Assembly: GCA_021794575.1 (NCBI GenBank)
Contig: JAJYQO010000097.1
Location: 1-37,492, forward strand
Origin: Pseudomonadota bacterium
Lineage (GTDB): Bacteria > Pseudomonadota > Gammaproteobacteria > Xanthomonadales > Rhodanobacteraceae
Direction of reading: 5' to 3'
Length of the DNA stretch: 37,492 nt
In this document: one piece after another, positions 18,645 to 26,738 of the stretch
How positions within the stretch are numbered: position 1 is the first letter of the stretch
How the letters are laid out: each line of letters starts with the position of its first letter
Notes under the pieces: model-generated
Told to the model about the DNA's origin: nothing
Databases searched by the model: none
The model's input: only the letters and a program-made list of their open reading frames with translations
Made by a program: the position numbers and the translations under genes

Positions 18645-19646
18645 ATGCATGCCGCCGTGCCCTTGCCGGCGCTCGCGCCGGCCAGTCCTTGGCGCCTGTG
18701 CGTGGCGCCGATGATGGACTGGACCGATCGCCACTGCCGCGCGTTTCACCGCGTGCTGGCGCCGGGCGCGCGCCTGTACACCGAGATGCTGCACGCGCAG
18801 GCGCTGCTGCACGGCGCTGCCGCGCACCTGCTGGAGCAGGCACCGGGCGAGCGGCCCACGGCCTTGCAACTGGGCGGCAGCGATCCCCTGCAGTTGGCCG
18901 CCGCCGCACGCATCGGCGCGGCGCACGGCTACGACGAGATCAACCTCAACGTCGGCTGCCCTTCCGAACGCGTGCAGGCCGGCCGTTTCGGCGCCTGTCT
19001 GATGCGCGAGCCGGCGCTGGTGGCCGACTGCGTGCGCGCCATGCAGGACGCGGTGAGCATTCCGGTCACCGTGAAGTGCCGCATCGGCGTGGACGAGCAG
19101 GACGCCGAGGCCGATCTGGACCGCTTCGTCGAGACCCTGCTGCGGCGCACGCGCTTGCGGGTGCTGATCGTGCACGCGCGCAAAGCCTGGCTGAGCGGCT
19201 TGTCGCCTGCCGAGAATCGCAGCGTGCCGCCGCTGGACCATGCGCGCGTGTATCGCCTCAAGCAGCGCCACCCGCAGCTCACCGTGGTGCTCAACGGCGG
19301 GTTGACCGACGCCGCGGCCGCGCAGGCGCAACTCGCGCACGTCGATGGCGTGATGCTGGGCCGCGCCGCCTATCACGATTCCTGGGTGCTGGCGTGCCTG
19401 GACGCCGAATTGCGTGGCGTGCCGCCGCCGCTGCGCGCCGACGCTCTGCGCGCGCTCAGGCCTTATGTCGAGTCCGAACTGGCGCGCGGCACCGCGCTCA
19501 AGCACATCACCCGGCATTTGCCGGGCCTGTATCTGGGTCAGCCCGGCGCGCGCCGGTTCCGGCGCGTGCTGACCGAGGGCGCTGTGCGCGCCGATGCCGG
19601 CTGGGGACTCATCGAGCAGGCGCTGGCGCAGGTCGAGCGCATTTAG
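18645..19646 (+). CDS. dusA: tRNA-dihydrouridine(20/20a) synthase DusA
   Basis: DusA uses FMN and NADPH to reduce uridines at positions 20/20a of the tRNA D-loop. The 333-residue protein starts at ATG 18645 and shows VAPMMDWTDRHCR (FMN site), YTEML, LQLGGSDP, INLNVGCPSERVQAGRFGA with catalytic Cys105, VKCRIGVDEQD, IVHARKAWLSGLSP and GVMLGRAAYHD. The HARKAWL.GLSP.EN block marks DusA rather than DusB or DusC. A hairpin without a T run (19646-19652 with 19672-19678) overlaps its stop; the following 250 bases to the PepSY gene hold nothing recognisable. Confidence 0.93.
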   Translation: MHAAVPLPALAPASPWRLCVAPMMDWTDRHCRAFHRVLAPGARLYTEMLHAQALLHGAAAHLLEQAPGERPTALQLGGSDPLQLAAAARIGAAHGYDEINLNVGCPSERVQAGRFGACLMREPALVADCVRAMQDAVSIPVTVKCRIGVDEQDAEADLDRFVETLLRRTRLRVLIVHARKAWLSGLSPAENRSVPPLDHARVYRLKQRHPQLTVVLNGGLTDAAAAQAQLAHVDGVMLGRAAYHDSWVLACLDAELRGVPPPLRADALRALRPYVESELARGTALKHITRHLPGLYLGQPGARRFRRVLTEGAVRADAGWGLIEQALAQVERI

Positions 19647-19896
19647 CCCGCGGCGGCGGCAATTGTGCGTGCGCGGGCGCCAGCCCTCCGGCGTCGCGCG
19701 GATGCTGCTGCGCAGCGCGACCCTGCACCCGCGCATCGAAGCCTGCGCCGATCGCGAGCGGGCGTTGTTGGGTGCCGGAGCGCCGCTGCCCCACCGGCCG
19801 TGTGATGCGGATGGTTCCGGCGGTCGGTTCAGGCGCGATTCCGGCGCCCGGTGCGCGAACGCGGCAAGCTAGCTGAACAAGCTGAATGGCCGTGCC

Positions 19897-20151
19897 ATGA
19901 TGACGTTCAATCGAATGTTCCCCGCGCTGGCGTTGATGCTGTTGTTCGGCGTCGCGCTGGCCGCGGAGAAACCCGAGATCACCCTCGACCAGGCCGTCGC
20001 CAGGGTGCAGCAGGAAACCGGCGGCAAGGTGCTGTCTGCCGATGCCATGCGCGTGGGCCGACGCGAGGTGATCTACCGCATCAAGGTGATCACGCCTAAG
20101 GGCGTAGTCAAGGTGATGCAGATCAGGACCGAACTGAAGGAGAAACGCTGA
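19897..20151 (+). CDS. Small exported PepSY-domain protein
   Basis: The 84-residue protein has a signal peptide (MMTFNRMFPALALMLLFGVA, cleaved near Ala22-Ala23) followed by a single PepSY fold: ITLDQAVARVQQETGGKVLS, VIYRIKVITPKGVVKVMQI. PepSY proteins of this kind are periplasmic and often modulate a partner protease or sensor. Its TGA overlaps the ATG of the response regulator (TGATG), and the regulator's ribosome binding site lies inside this gene, so translation is coupled. It is therefore most likely an accessory of the PhoP/PhoQ-like system. Two adjacent ATG codons open the gene, with no strong site. Confidence 0.8.
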   Translation: MMTFNRMFPALALMLLFGVALAAEKPEITLDQAVARVQQETGGKVLSADAMRVGRREVIYRIKVITPKGVVKVMQIRTELKEKR

Positions 20152-20843
20152 TGCGCATTCTGCTGGTGGAAGACGAGGCCGCGCTGCGCGAGACGCTGGC
20201 AGCGCGCCTGAAGCGAGAGGGCTACGCCGTGGACATGGCCGTCGATGGCGAGGACGGCCTGTTCCAGGGCCGCGAGGTGCCGTTCGATCTGGCCATCATC
20301 GACCTCGGCCTGCCCAAGCTTTCCGGCATGGATCTGGTCAATGCGCTGCGCGAAGCCGGGCAGCGCTTTCCGATCCTGATCCTGACCGCGCGCGGCTCCT
20401 GGCAGGACAAGGTCGAGGCGCTCAAGCACGGCGCCGACGACTATCTGGTCAAGCCGTTCCATGTCGAGGAGCTGCTGGCGCGCATCAACGCGCTGGTGCG
20501 CCGCGCCAGCGGCTGGTCCAAGCCGGTGCTGCGCTGCGGCCCGGTGGTGCTGGACACCACCGCGCAGACGGTCACCGTCGACGCCAAGCCGGCCGATCTC
20601 ACCAGCTACGAGTACAAGGTGCTGGAGTACCTGATGCTGCACGCCGGCGAACTGGTGTCCAAGGCCGACCTCACCGAGCACATCTACCAGCAGGACTTCG
20701 ACCGCGATTCCAACGTCCTGGAAGTATTTATCGGCCGCCTGCGGCGCAAGCTCGATGCGGACGGCACGCTGAAGCCCATCGAGACCGTGCGCGGTCGCGG
20801 CTATCGCTTCGCCATTCCGCGCAGCGAGGCCGATGAGGGCTGA
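20151..20843 (+). CDS. phoP: OmpR/PhoP-family response regulator
   Basis: The 230-residue regulator has a receiver domain with the acidic pair in LLVEDEAALRE, phosphoacceptor Asp51 (IIDLGLP), ILTARGSW and Lys in DDYLVKPFHVEELLARI, followed by a winged-helix domain (LTSYEYKVLEYLMLHAGELV, VFIGRLRRKLD, TVRGRGYRF). The sequence is closest in style to PhoP, and the partner kinase has the PhoQ-type H-box, so a role in sensing envelope stress, divalent cations or cationic peptides is likely but not proven. GGAG precedes the ATG within the upstream PepSY gene, and the 3' end overlaps the kinase gene by 11 bases. Confidence 0.9.
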   Translation: MRILLVEDEAALRETLAARLKREGYAVDMAVDGEDGLFQGREVPFDLAIIDLGLPKLSGMDLVNALREAGQRFPILILTARGSWQDKVEALKHGADDYLVKPFHVEELLARINALVRRASGWSKPVLRCGPVVLDTTAQTVTVDAKPADLTSYEYKVLEYLMLHAGELVSKADLTEHIYQQDFDRDSNVLEVFIGRLRRKLDADGTLKPIETVRGRGYRFAIPRSEADEG

Positions 20844-22224
20844 TCCGACCCGGCCTCTCTCGCTGCTCGCCCGTTCGGCCTGGGCCTCGCTGCTGGCGCT
20901 GGTGGCGTTCCTGGGCGTCACCGGTTTCGCGCTGGACCGCGCGTATTACGAAGGCACGCGCACCGCCGAACGCGACCGGCTGCAGAGTTATCTGTACGCC
21001 TATCTGGCAGGCTTCGACATGCGCCGCGACGGCACGCTGATTCCGCCGGACGCGCCGCCGCAGCCCGACTTCGACCGTCCGGGCTCGGGGCTGTACGCGG
21101 TGATCAGCGACCGCAAGGGTACGCGCTGGGCATCGCGCTCGGCGCGCGGCCGCGAGTTGCCCGCCGCCGGCGAGCTGCAACCCGGACAAACCGATTTCCG
21201 CGGTCCGCTGTATGGCTCATCGGTCGGGCACGTGTTCGTGCTCAGCGAGGGCATCGCCTGGGACGTGCCCGACGGCACGCCGCGCCACCTCACGCTGCAT
21301 ATCGCCGAATCCGATCAGGCCTTCGAACGCCAGATCGGCGCCTACCGACGCACCCTGTCGCTGTGGTTGCTGGGCCTCGGCGTGGCGCTGCTGGCCATGC
21401 AGCAGATGCTGCTGCGCTGGAGCCTGTCGCCACTGCGCCGCGTGCGCGCGGAACTGCTGCGCGTACAGCGCGGCGTGGCCAGTACGCTCTCCGACGATTA
21501 TCCGCCGGAGATCTCCGGCCTGACGCGCGGATTCAACACCATCATCCGCGCCGAGCGCGAGAACCTGGAGCGACAGCGCAACACGCTGTCCGACCTGGCG
21601 CACAGCCTGAAGACGCCGCTGGCGGTGATCCGCGCGCGCTTCGAGTCCGGCGCCGACGCGCCGCCGCAGGTCTGCCACGACGTGCTGGAACAGGTGCGGC
21701 GCATGGACGGCATCGTGGCGTACCAGTTGTCGCGTTCGGCGGCCAAGGGACGCCAGACGTTCGCCGCGCCGGTGCGCGTGGCGCCGCACGCCGAATCGCT
21801 GGTGCTGGGACTGGAGAAGGTGTACGCCGCGCGCCAGGTGTTGTGCGAGTTCGACATCGATCCGGATGCGCATTTCTACGGCAGCGAGGGCGACCTGCTG
21901 GAGATCCTGGGCAACCTGGTCGAAAACGCCTTCAAGTGGGCCCGCTCGCGCGTGTTGCTGAGCGTGCATCGCATACACGAAGCCGCCGCGCTGCGCGAAG
22001 GCTTGGAGATCCTCGTCGAGGACGATGGCCCGGGCATTCCGCCAGAGCGCGTCGAACACCTGCTGCAGCGCGGCGCACGTGGCGACGAACGCGTGCAGGG
22101 CCACGGCATCGGCCTCGCCATCGTGGTCGATCTGGTGCACGCCTATCGCGCCGAACTGGCCGTGAGCCGTTCCGGCGCGCTGGGCGGCGCGCACTTCCGC
22201 CTGCGCTTTCCGCCGATCCGCTGA
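20833..22224 (+). CDS. phoQ: PhoQ-like sensor histidine kinase
   Basis: The 463-residue kinase has transmembrane helices at about 12-34 and 175-195 enclosing a periplasmic sensor domain of about 140 residues, then a HAMP-like linker. The H-box is LSDLAHSLKTPLAVIRARFE with His257, the form found in PhoQ of pseudomonads and xanthomonads. N-box GNLVENAFKWA, G1 VEDDGPGIPPE and G2 GHGIGLAIV are present. The obvious acidic cluster of enterobacterial PhoQ is not seen in the sensor, so the ligand may differ. The start overlaps the regulator gene; both are co-transcribed with the PepSY gene. Confidence 0.85.
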   Translation: MRADPTRPLSLLARSAWASLLALVAFLGVTGFALDRAYYEGTRTAERDRLQSYLYAYLAGFDMRRDGTLIPPDAPPQPDFDRPGSGLYAVISDRKGTRWASRSARGRELPAAGELQPGQTDFRGPLYGSSVGHVFVLSEGIAWDVPDGTPRHLTLHIAESDQAFERQIGAYRRTLSLWLLGLGVALLAMQQMLLRWSLSPLRRVRAELLRVQRGVASTLSDDYPPEISGLTRGFNTIIRAERENLERQRNTLSDLAHSLKTPLAVIRARFESGADAPPQVCHDVLEQVRRMDGIVAYQLSRSAAKGRQTFAAPVRVAPHAESLVLGLEKVYAARQVLCEFDIDPDAHFYGSEGDLLEILGNLVENAFKWARSRVLLSVHRIHEAAALREGLEILVEDDGPGIPPERVEHLLQRGARGDERVQGHGIGLAIVVDLVHAYRAELAVSRSGALGGAHFRLRFPPIR

Positions 22225-22227
22225 GGA

Positions 22228-23004
22228 TCAACTCGCCGGCCGCTTTGGTGCCGGGCCGTACAGTGCGCCGAGCAGCCGCGCCACGGCCGGCGCGGCGCGC
22301 GCCAGCAGCGCCGGCTGCGAGAAGTGCAGTTCGCTGACCACGGCGAAGAATTCCTCGGGGCTTTCGGCGGCGTAGGCATCGATGGCGGTGTTGCGGCCGC
22401 GGTCCACCTGCTTTTTCAACGTATCGAACGCTTGCTGGAAGGTGTCGATCCACTCCCGCCGCGACAGTCCGGGCGGCAGCACGGGCATGCCGTCCATGGC
22501 GCCGTCGAGCTGGTCCAGCTTGTGTGCGATCTCGTGCACGACAACGTTGAAGCCGTCGTACGGATGCGCCAGGTCGTGGGCCACGTCGGCCCAGGACAGC
22601 ACCACCGGGCCGCGCTCCCATGCCTCGCCGATCAGCTCTTCGTCTTCTTCGCTGACCACGCCGGTATCGGCGTCCTCGTGCTGGCGGCGCACGCGGAACT
22701 CGCCCGGGTACACGATCACCTCGCGCCAGCCGCGCAGCGCGGCGAAGCCCGACTCCAGCACCGGCAAACAGGCCTGCTGGGCGATCAGCAGGCAGCGCAG
22801 GTCGTCCAGTTCGGCGCCGGCCACGGCGCTGAAGCGCTTGCGCGCCAGAAACAGCGCGCACAGCTCGCGCAGACGCCGTTGCCGCGGTTCATCCAGCGCG
22901 GCGATCAAAGGCGCCTGCAGCAGCGCTTGTCGCCAGAGGGGATCGGGAATGGCTCGCGGCGTGCCGATGCGCGCGCGCAGCGCGGACAGCCAGGCGACCG
23001 GCAT
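22228..23004 (-). CDS. mtfA: MtfA-like zinc peptidase (M90)
   Basis: MtfA is a cytosolic zinc metallopeptidase; in E. coli it binds the glucose repressor Mlc and affects the PTS. The 258-residue protein carries the gluzincin-like VVVHEIAHKLDQLDG with His157-Glu158-xx-His161 and the downstream AYAAESPEEFFAVVSE helix, which supplies the third ligand and is the family signature. VIVYPGEFRV and WADVAHDLAHPYDGFN also fit. The physiological target in this lineage, where glucose PTS and Mlc may be absent, is uncertain. It follows a small secreted protein gene by only six bases, and converges on the PhoQ-like gene with a 3-base gap. Confidence 0.92.
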   Translation of the reverse strand: MPVAWLSALRARIGTPRAIPDPLWRQALLQAPLIAALDEPRQRRLRELCALFLARKRFSAVAGAELDDLRCLLIAQQACLPVLESGFAALRGWREVIVYPGEFRVRRQHEDADTGVVSEEDEELIGEAWERGPVVLSWADVAHDLAHPYDGFNVVVHEIAHKLDQLDGAMDGMPVLPPGLSRREWIDTFQQAFDTLKKQVDRGRNTAIDAYAAESPEEFFAVVSELHFSQPALLARAAPAVARLLGALYGPAPKRPAS

Positions 23005-23010
23005 GGACGC

Positions 23011-23418
23011 CTACTGGATCGAGCCCGGCAGCAACGATTGCCAGCTCAGCACCGGACGCGCGCGCAGCGGTTGCGCAGCCGGGCGCAGCGCGCCGCCGGC
23101 TGCGGGCGAAGGATCGGCGCTGCCGGAGTCGCCACCCGCCGTGCGCGCGGGGCGTTTTGCAGCGGGCGCATGTCGCGGATGGGCCGCCACCAGCACCCGG
23201 ACCGGAGCGGGTTGTGTCTGCGCCGCCGCGCGCGCGGCGCTGCCGCCGGCGACACGGATTGCGGCGGCAGGCTGGAGGGTCGGGTCGAAGGCATCGGCGC
23301 GGGTCGCCGGGCTCGCGGGCTCGGCGCCCGGCACGGGCATGCTGTCGGCGACGCGCGCATGCGCGCACGAGGCATATCCGCCCAGTCCCAGGGCGGCGAG
23401 CAGCAGCAAAGCCTTCAT
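23011..23418 (-). CDS. Small exported Ala/Pro-rich protein of unknown function
   Basis: The 135-residue product starts at ATG 23418 after a strong AGGAG six bases upstream. A signal peptide (MKALLLLAALGLGGYASCAHA) precedes a low-complexity, basic, Ala/Pro/Arg-rich mature part with no recognised domain and no cysteine. It ends with LSWQSLLPGSIQ. The gene is six bases upstream of mtfA and probably co-transcribed. The ribosome binding site and signal peptide make it a likely real gene; the function is unknown. Confidence 0.6.
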   Translation of the reverse strand: MKALLLLAALGLGGYASCAHARVADSMPVPGAEPASPATRADAFDPTLQPAAAIRVAGGSAARAAAQTQPAPVRVLVAAHPRHAPAAKRPARTAGGDSGSADPSPAAGGALRPAAQPLRARPVLSWQSLLPGSIQ

Positions 23419-23555
23419 GGTGACACTCCTGCGCGCGTTGACTGGGATCGTCGCAAAAAACAGCGGGCCGTGCCAGTGAACGGTGCGATGGTCGGGCGGA
23501 GCCCCCGCGGCGGCGGCACGAGGCAGCGGAGTTCGCGCGCCGGATGCGCAAGGGC

Positions 23556-23753
23556 TCAGGCGTGCACCCCGGCGGTGAACGCCCACAGCACGATCACGCA
23601 CATGATTACCACGTAGATGCGCAGGCCCCAGAACACGCTTTGCTGCCAGGGCTTGAGCTGTTGGCGATGCACCGGACGCAGCGGCGTATCCCAACCCTCG
23701 TCGGCGAGCAGAGCCTTGAGTTCGTCGCTGCTGTATTGATCGAGATCTTTCAT
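23556..23753 (-). CDS. Small single-span membrane protein downstream of the Nramp-like transporter
   Basis: The 65-residue protein begins with a polar cytosolic part (MKDLDQYSSDELKALLADEG) and ends with one hydrophobic helix (VFWGLRIYVVIMCVIVLWAF). Its GGAGG ribosome binding site overlaps the stop codon of the Nramp-like gene, with three bases between stop and start, so the two are coupled. It may be an accessory subunit of the transporter. No known family is recognised. Confidence 0.75.
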   Translation of the reverse strand: MKDLDQYSSDELKALLADEGWDTPLRPVHRQQLKPWQQSVFWGLRIYVVIMCVIVLWAFTAGVHA

Positions 23754-23756
23754 GGT

Positions 23757-25133
23757 TCAGCCTCCGAACAAGTGGGGAAATACGGTGACCAGGCCGTACA
23801 GCACGTTGCACAGGATCAGCGCCGCCATGATCGCGACGGCCGCTGCGTTGCGGCGCGGACTGTTGACGTAGTCGCCCATCAGCTCGCGGTCATTGAGCAG
23901 CATCAGCAAAAACAGCATGGCCGCCGGCATGAACACGGTGGCGATCACCTGCACACTGAGGTTGAGAAAACCCAGCGGCAGGTTGGGAAACAACACCACG
24001 CCGGCGGCCAGTACCGTGCCCATCACCGCCGGGGCATAGAAGCGCCAGGCCTGCGCAGGTCTGGCGTTGAGCGAGCGCGGCAGGTCGAAGGCCTCGCCGA
24101 TGGCCCACGCGGTGCTGGCGGTGATCACCACCGAGGCGATCAGACCGGCCTCGACCAGGCCCAGCGCGAACAGTTTCATCGCCGTGTCGCCGAGGTAGGT
24201 GCGCAGCGCGTTCAGCACCGCGTCGGCGGTCATGTCCCTGGCGTCCGGCAGGTGCGAGAGCACCACCGCGCCGAGGATGATGATGGCGATGGCCACCAGC
24301 ACCATGCCGGCAACTCCCAGCATCAGATCGCGCCGGCTGGCCGGGATGTCCTTGGGCAGCAGGCCCTTGTCGACCACGCAGGACTGCTGGAAGAACAATT
24401 GCCAGGGCGCGATGCTGGTGCCGATGTTGGCCGACAGCAGCACCAGGAAAGTCGCCGACAGCACGCCGCCCGGCAGCACCCAGCCGCCACCGGCGAAGGC
24501 ATGCGCCACCTCGCTCCAGTCCGGCTTGGCCATCCACACCAGCGGCACGAACACCAGGTTCAGCGCGGCGATCACCAGCGCCACGCGCTCCCACGCCCAG
24601 TAGCGCAGGAACACCAGCGTGCCGACCACGAAGGCCAGCGTCAGCGGCACGCTGACCGCGTAAGGAATGCCGAAGGCCAGCCCGCCGATGCGGATGCCGA
24701 TGAACTCGGTGACCAGCGTCAGCACGTTCGCCAGCACCAGATCGACCAGCGAGAAGATGCCCCAGAACGGCCCGTAGCGCTTCCAGATCAGTTCGGCGTG
24801 GCCGCGCCGTGTGACGGCACCGAGGCGTATGGTCATCTCCTGCACGATGTAGGCAATGAAGCCCAGTCCCAGCATCATCGGCAGGAAGATGCCGAGGCCG
24901 TATGCCGCGCCGGTCTGCGCGTAAGTCAGCACGCCGCCGGCGTCGTTGTCGCCCAGCATCACCAGCAGGCCGGGACCGACCAGCGCCAGCACCAGCAGCA
25001 GACGGTTGCCGGCGGTGCGCGGCCGCGCGCGCAGTTCGGCGATATGCAGGCGATCGCGCAGACGCTGGTTGAAACCGGCGCGCGTGCCTTGATCGAGGCC
25101 GGGATCGTGCAGGATGTTGGGTGGCGTGTTCAT
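23757..25133 (-). CDS. Nramp-family transporter with altered metal-site motifs
   Basis: The 458-residue protein has about eleven helices and clear Nramp similarity (GPGLLVMLGDNDAGGVLTYA, QEMTIRLGAVTRRGHAELI). In canonical MntH, helix 1 carries DPGN and helix 6 carries MPHN. Here the equivalents are Asp62-Asn-Asp-Ala-Gly-Gly67 and, at about 242-245, Ala-Pro-Trp-Gln. The soft Met ligand is thus lost. This places the protein in the Nramp-related groups of unproven substrate, so it should not be called a Mn/Fe transporter without test. ATG 25133 has only a weak site; an ATG eight codons upstream is an alternative. It is coupled to the small membrane protein downstream. Confidence 0.87.
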   Translation of the reverse strand: MNTPPNILHDPGLDQGTRAGFNQRLRDRLHIAELRARPRTAGNRLLLVLALVGPGLLVMLGDNDAGGVLTYAQTGAAYGLGIFLPMMLGLGFIAYIVQEMTIRLGAVTRRGHAELIWKRYGPFWGIFSLVDLVLANVLTLVTEFIGIRIGGLAFGIPYAVSVPLTLAFVVGTLVFLRYWAWERVALVIAALNLVFVPLVWMAKPDWSEVAHAFAGGGWVLPGGVLSATFLVLLSANIGTSIAPWQLFFQQSCVVDKGLLPKDIPASRRDLMLGVAGMVLVAIAIIILGAVVLSHLPDARDMTADAVLNALRTYLGDTAMKLFALGLVEAGLIASVVITASTAWAIGEAFDLPRSLNARPAQAWRFYAPAVMGTVLAAGVVLFPNLPLGFLNLSVQVIATVFMPAAMLFLLMLLNDRELMGDYVNSPRRNAAAVAIMAALILCNVLYGLVTVFPHLFGG

Positions 25134-25173
25134 GGACGAATTCCGGTGTGCGCGCATGGGTCTGGAAATACCT

Positions 25174-25368
25174 TTACGGCGTGTCAGTTCGCGCGCACCG
25201 GGCGCCTGCGGACGCAACGTGCCCGGCGCGCGCCCAGCGCATTTCGATGCACGTGCACGTGCGCGCCGACATCGCCATGGGCGAAGTCGGATGCAGTGAA
25301 TGCAGGGGTTCATGCAGCGGCGCGCGCGCAACGCTGCCAGCCAACACGGAAAGATCGAACAGCGGCAT
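25174..25368 (-). CDS. Possible small ORF or leader peptide upstream of the Nramp-like gene
   Basis: A near-perfect ribosome binding site (GGAGGTGAG) lies at ideal spacing from ATG 25368 and opens a 64-codon frame that begins MPLFDLSVLAGSVARAPLHE and contains a Pro/Leu/His-rich stretch (PLHEPLHSLHPTSP). The stop is 40 bases before the transporter start. There is no homology I recognise, and the second half is Arg/Ala-rich. The region from here to the enoyl-CoA hydratase stop holds no other gene. The strong site argues for translation; whether the product matters or the ORF is a regulatory leader is open. Confidence 0.4.
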   Translation of the reverse strand: MPLFDLSVLAGSVARAPLHEPLHSLHPTSPMAMSARTCTCIEMRWARAGHVASAGARCARTDTP

Positions 25369-25554
25369 GGCTCACCTCCAGTCGGCGGACCGGAGGCGAG
25401 CGGGACGTTACGAGTGCCCGCCCGCGCTCGCGGCACGGTCTGTCGTCAGGGCAGCGAGACGTGCATGGCGCACGGTCGCTGCGGGGGTACTCGGATAGCT
25501 GTCCATGGGACTCGGCATCGGCCTTGAAGACGCTTCGGGGCGACCCGCGAAACG

Positions 25555-25576
25555 CGCGCACTTTAGTTTGTGCGCG
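25555..25576 (-). terminator. Hairpin after enoyl-CoA hydratase
   Basis: CGCGCAC and GTGCGCG form a 7-bp stem around an 8-base AT-rich loop, 64 bases downstream of the hydratase stop. It is followed on the minus strand by CGTTTCG, so it is a weak terminator, or possibly an operator for the downstream transporter operon. Confidence 0.4.
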
Positions 25577-25639
25577 GCGACAGGGTCAACCGTTTGCAGC
25601 ATACGGCCGGCGTGCGATCGCGTTGCGCCGCACCCGACA

Positions 25640-26422
25640 TCACGCGCCTCTGAACACTGCCTTGCGCCGCTCGATGAACGCGCGCGTGCCCTCGCGCATG
25701 TCGGCGCTGGCAAAACACAGAGCGAAGGCCTGCTGTTCGAGCAGCAGCGCCTGATCCAGCGCGCATTCGCCGCCCTCGATCACGCTGGCCAGGATGTGGC
25801 GCAGCGCGATCGGCGCCGACCGGGCCAGCTGCTGCGCGACGCGTTCGACCTCGGCATCGAGCTGCTCGGGTTCGACCACACGTGTCAGCAGGCCCAGCGC
25901 CTGCGCGCGTGCGGCATCGATGGGCGCACCCAGCAGGCACAACTCCAGCGCCGCGCCGCGCCCGCACAGGCGCGACAGCCGCTGCGTGCCCCCGAAACCC
26001 GGGACCAGCCCGAGATTGATCTCCGGCTGGCCCAGGCGCGTGTGCATGCTGGCGATGCGCAGATGGCAGGCCATGGCCAGCTCCAGACCGCCGCCCAGCG
26101 CATAGCCCTGGATGCGCGCGATCACCGGCTTGCCCAGCGTTTCGATGGCGCGCATCAGTGCCTGACCCTGCCGCGCGAAGTCCTGCGCCTGCGCGGGATC
26201 GAGGTCGGCCATTTCGGCAATGTCGGCGCCGGCCACGAAGGCCTTCTCGCCGGCGCCGGCCAGCACCAGCACGCGTACGCTGTCGTCGTGGCGCGCCTGC
26301 TGCACGGCGCTGGCGAGTTCCGTCAGCACCTGCCGGTTCAGCGCGTTGAGCTTGTCCGCGCGGTCGATGGTCAGGCGCCGCACGCCAGCATGGTCCTGAC
26401 TGATCAGGGTGGTGTAGGACAT
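25640..26422 (-). CDS. Enoyl-CoA hydratase/isomerase (crotonase family)
   Basis: The 260-residue protein starts at ATG 26422, seven bases after GGAG. Crotonase features are all present: the CoA-binding start (DRADKLNALN), the oxyanion-hole segments AFVAGADIAEM and GYALGGGLELAMACHLRIA, and QPEINLGLVPGFGGTQRLSR. Both catalytic Glu positions (in GLELA and PEINL) are kept, so it should be an active hydratase of beta-oxidation. Upstream extension would run through the fkpA promoter region. The exact pathway (fatty acid, phenylacetate or butanoate type) is not determined. It is divergent from fkpA. Confidence 0.9.
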   Translation of the reverse strand: MSYTTLISQDHAGVRRLTIDRADKLNALNRQVLTELASAVQQARHDDSVRVLVLAGAGEKAFVAGADIAEMADLDPAQAQDFARQGQALMRAIETLGKPVIARIQGYALGGGLELAMACHLRIASMHTRLGQPEINLGLVPGFGGTQRLSRLCGRGAALELCLLGAPIDAARAQALGLLTRVVEPEQLDAEVERVAQQLARSAPIALRHILASVIEGGECALDQALLLEQQAFALCFASADMREGTRAFIERRKAVFRGA

Positions 26423-26738
26423 CGCGATACTCCATGGATCAATTTGCAAAACCGGGCATCTTGCCGCCCGATTCAAAGCGACTACATGCCAGCAAACAGG
26501 CGCGGCAAAGCCGCACCACCTTCGTCGCGACCGGCACTTGCGTGCTCGTCGCGGCGGCACATCGGAGCGGTTTTGCGAACCGCCCCATTTTGGTATGCGC
26601 AGTCGCGGTCCGCGCGGCGACTTGACCCGATGGCCGCGTGGTCCGAATGTTAAGGCGTCGGGAACCTTTGAGGCCCGGCACGACTCTACGCTCGGCACGG
26701 TTTCGAGCCGAGCACGATCCCATCCGAGAGAGAACCGC
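26423..26738 (+). promoter_or_regulatory. Divergent intergenic region between enoyl-CoA hydratase and fkpA
   Basis: No gene is seen in these 316 bases. A possible fkpA promoter has TTGACC at 26622-26627 and a poor -10 (GAATGT) 17 bases later. A 6-bp hairpin, GCGGTT at 26567-26572 with AACCGC at 26578-26583, lies near the middle. GAGAGAGA just before the fkpA start is the likely ribosome binding site. Confidence 0.35.

Noticed and set aside
25369-25554. Candidate metal riboswitch upstream of the Nramp-like gene
   Set aside because: I could not match yybP-ykoY or M-box core motifs; only a strong ribosome binding site for a small ORF is visible.
23544-25754. 736-codon plus-strand open frame, His/Gln/Arg-rich
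   Set aside because: It is the reverse of the Nramp-like gene and its partners; the composition is typical of antisense frames in GC-rich DNA and no domain is visible.
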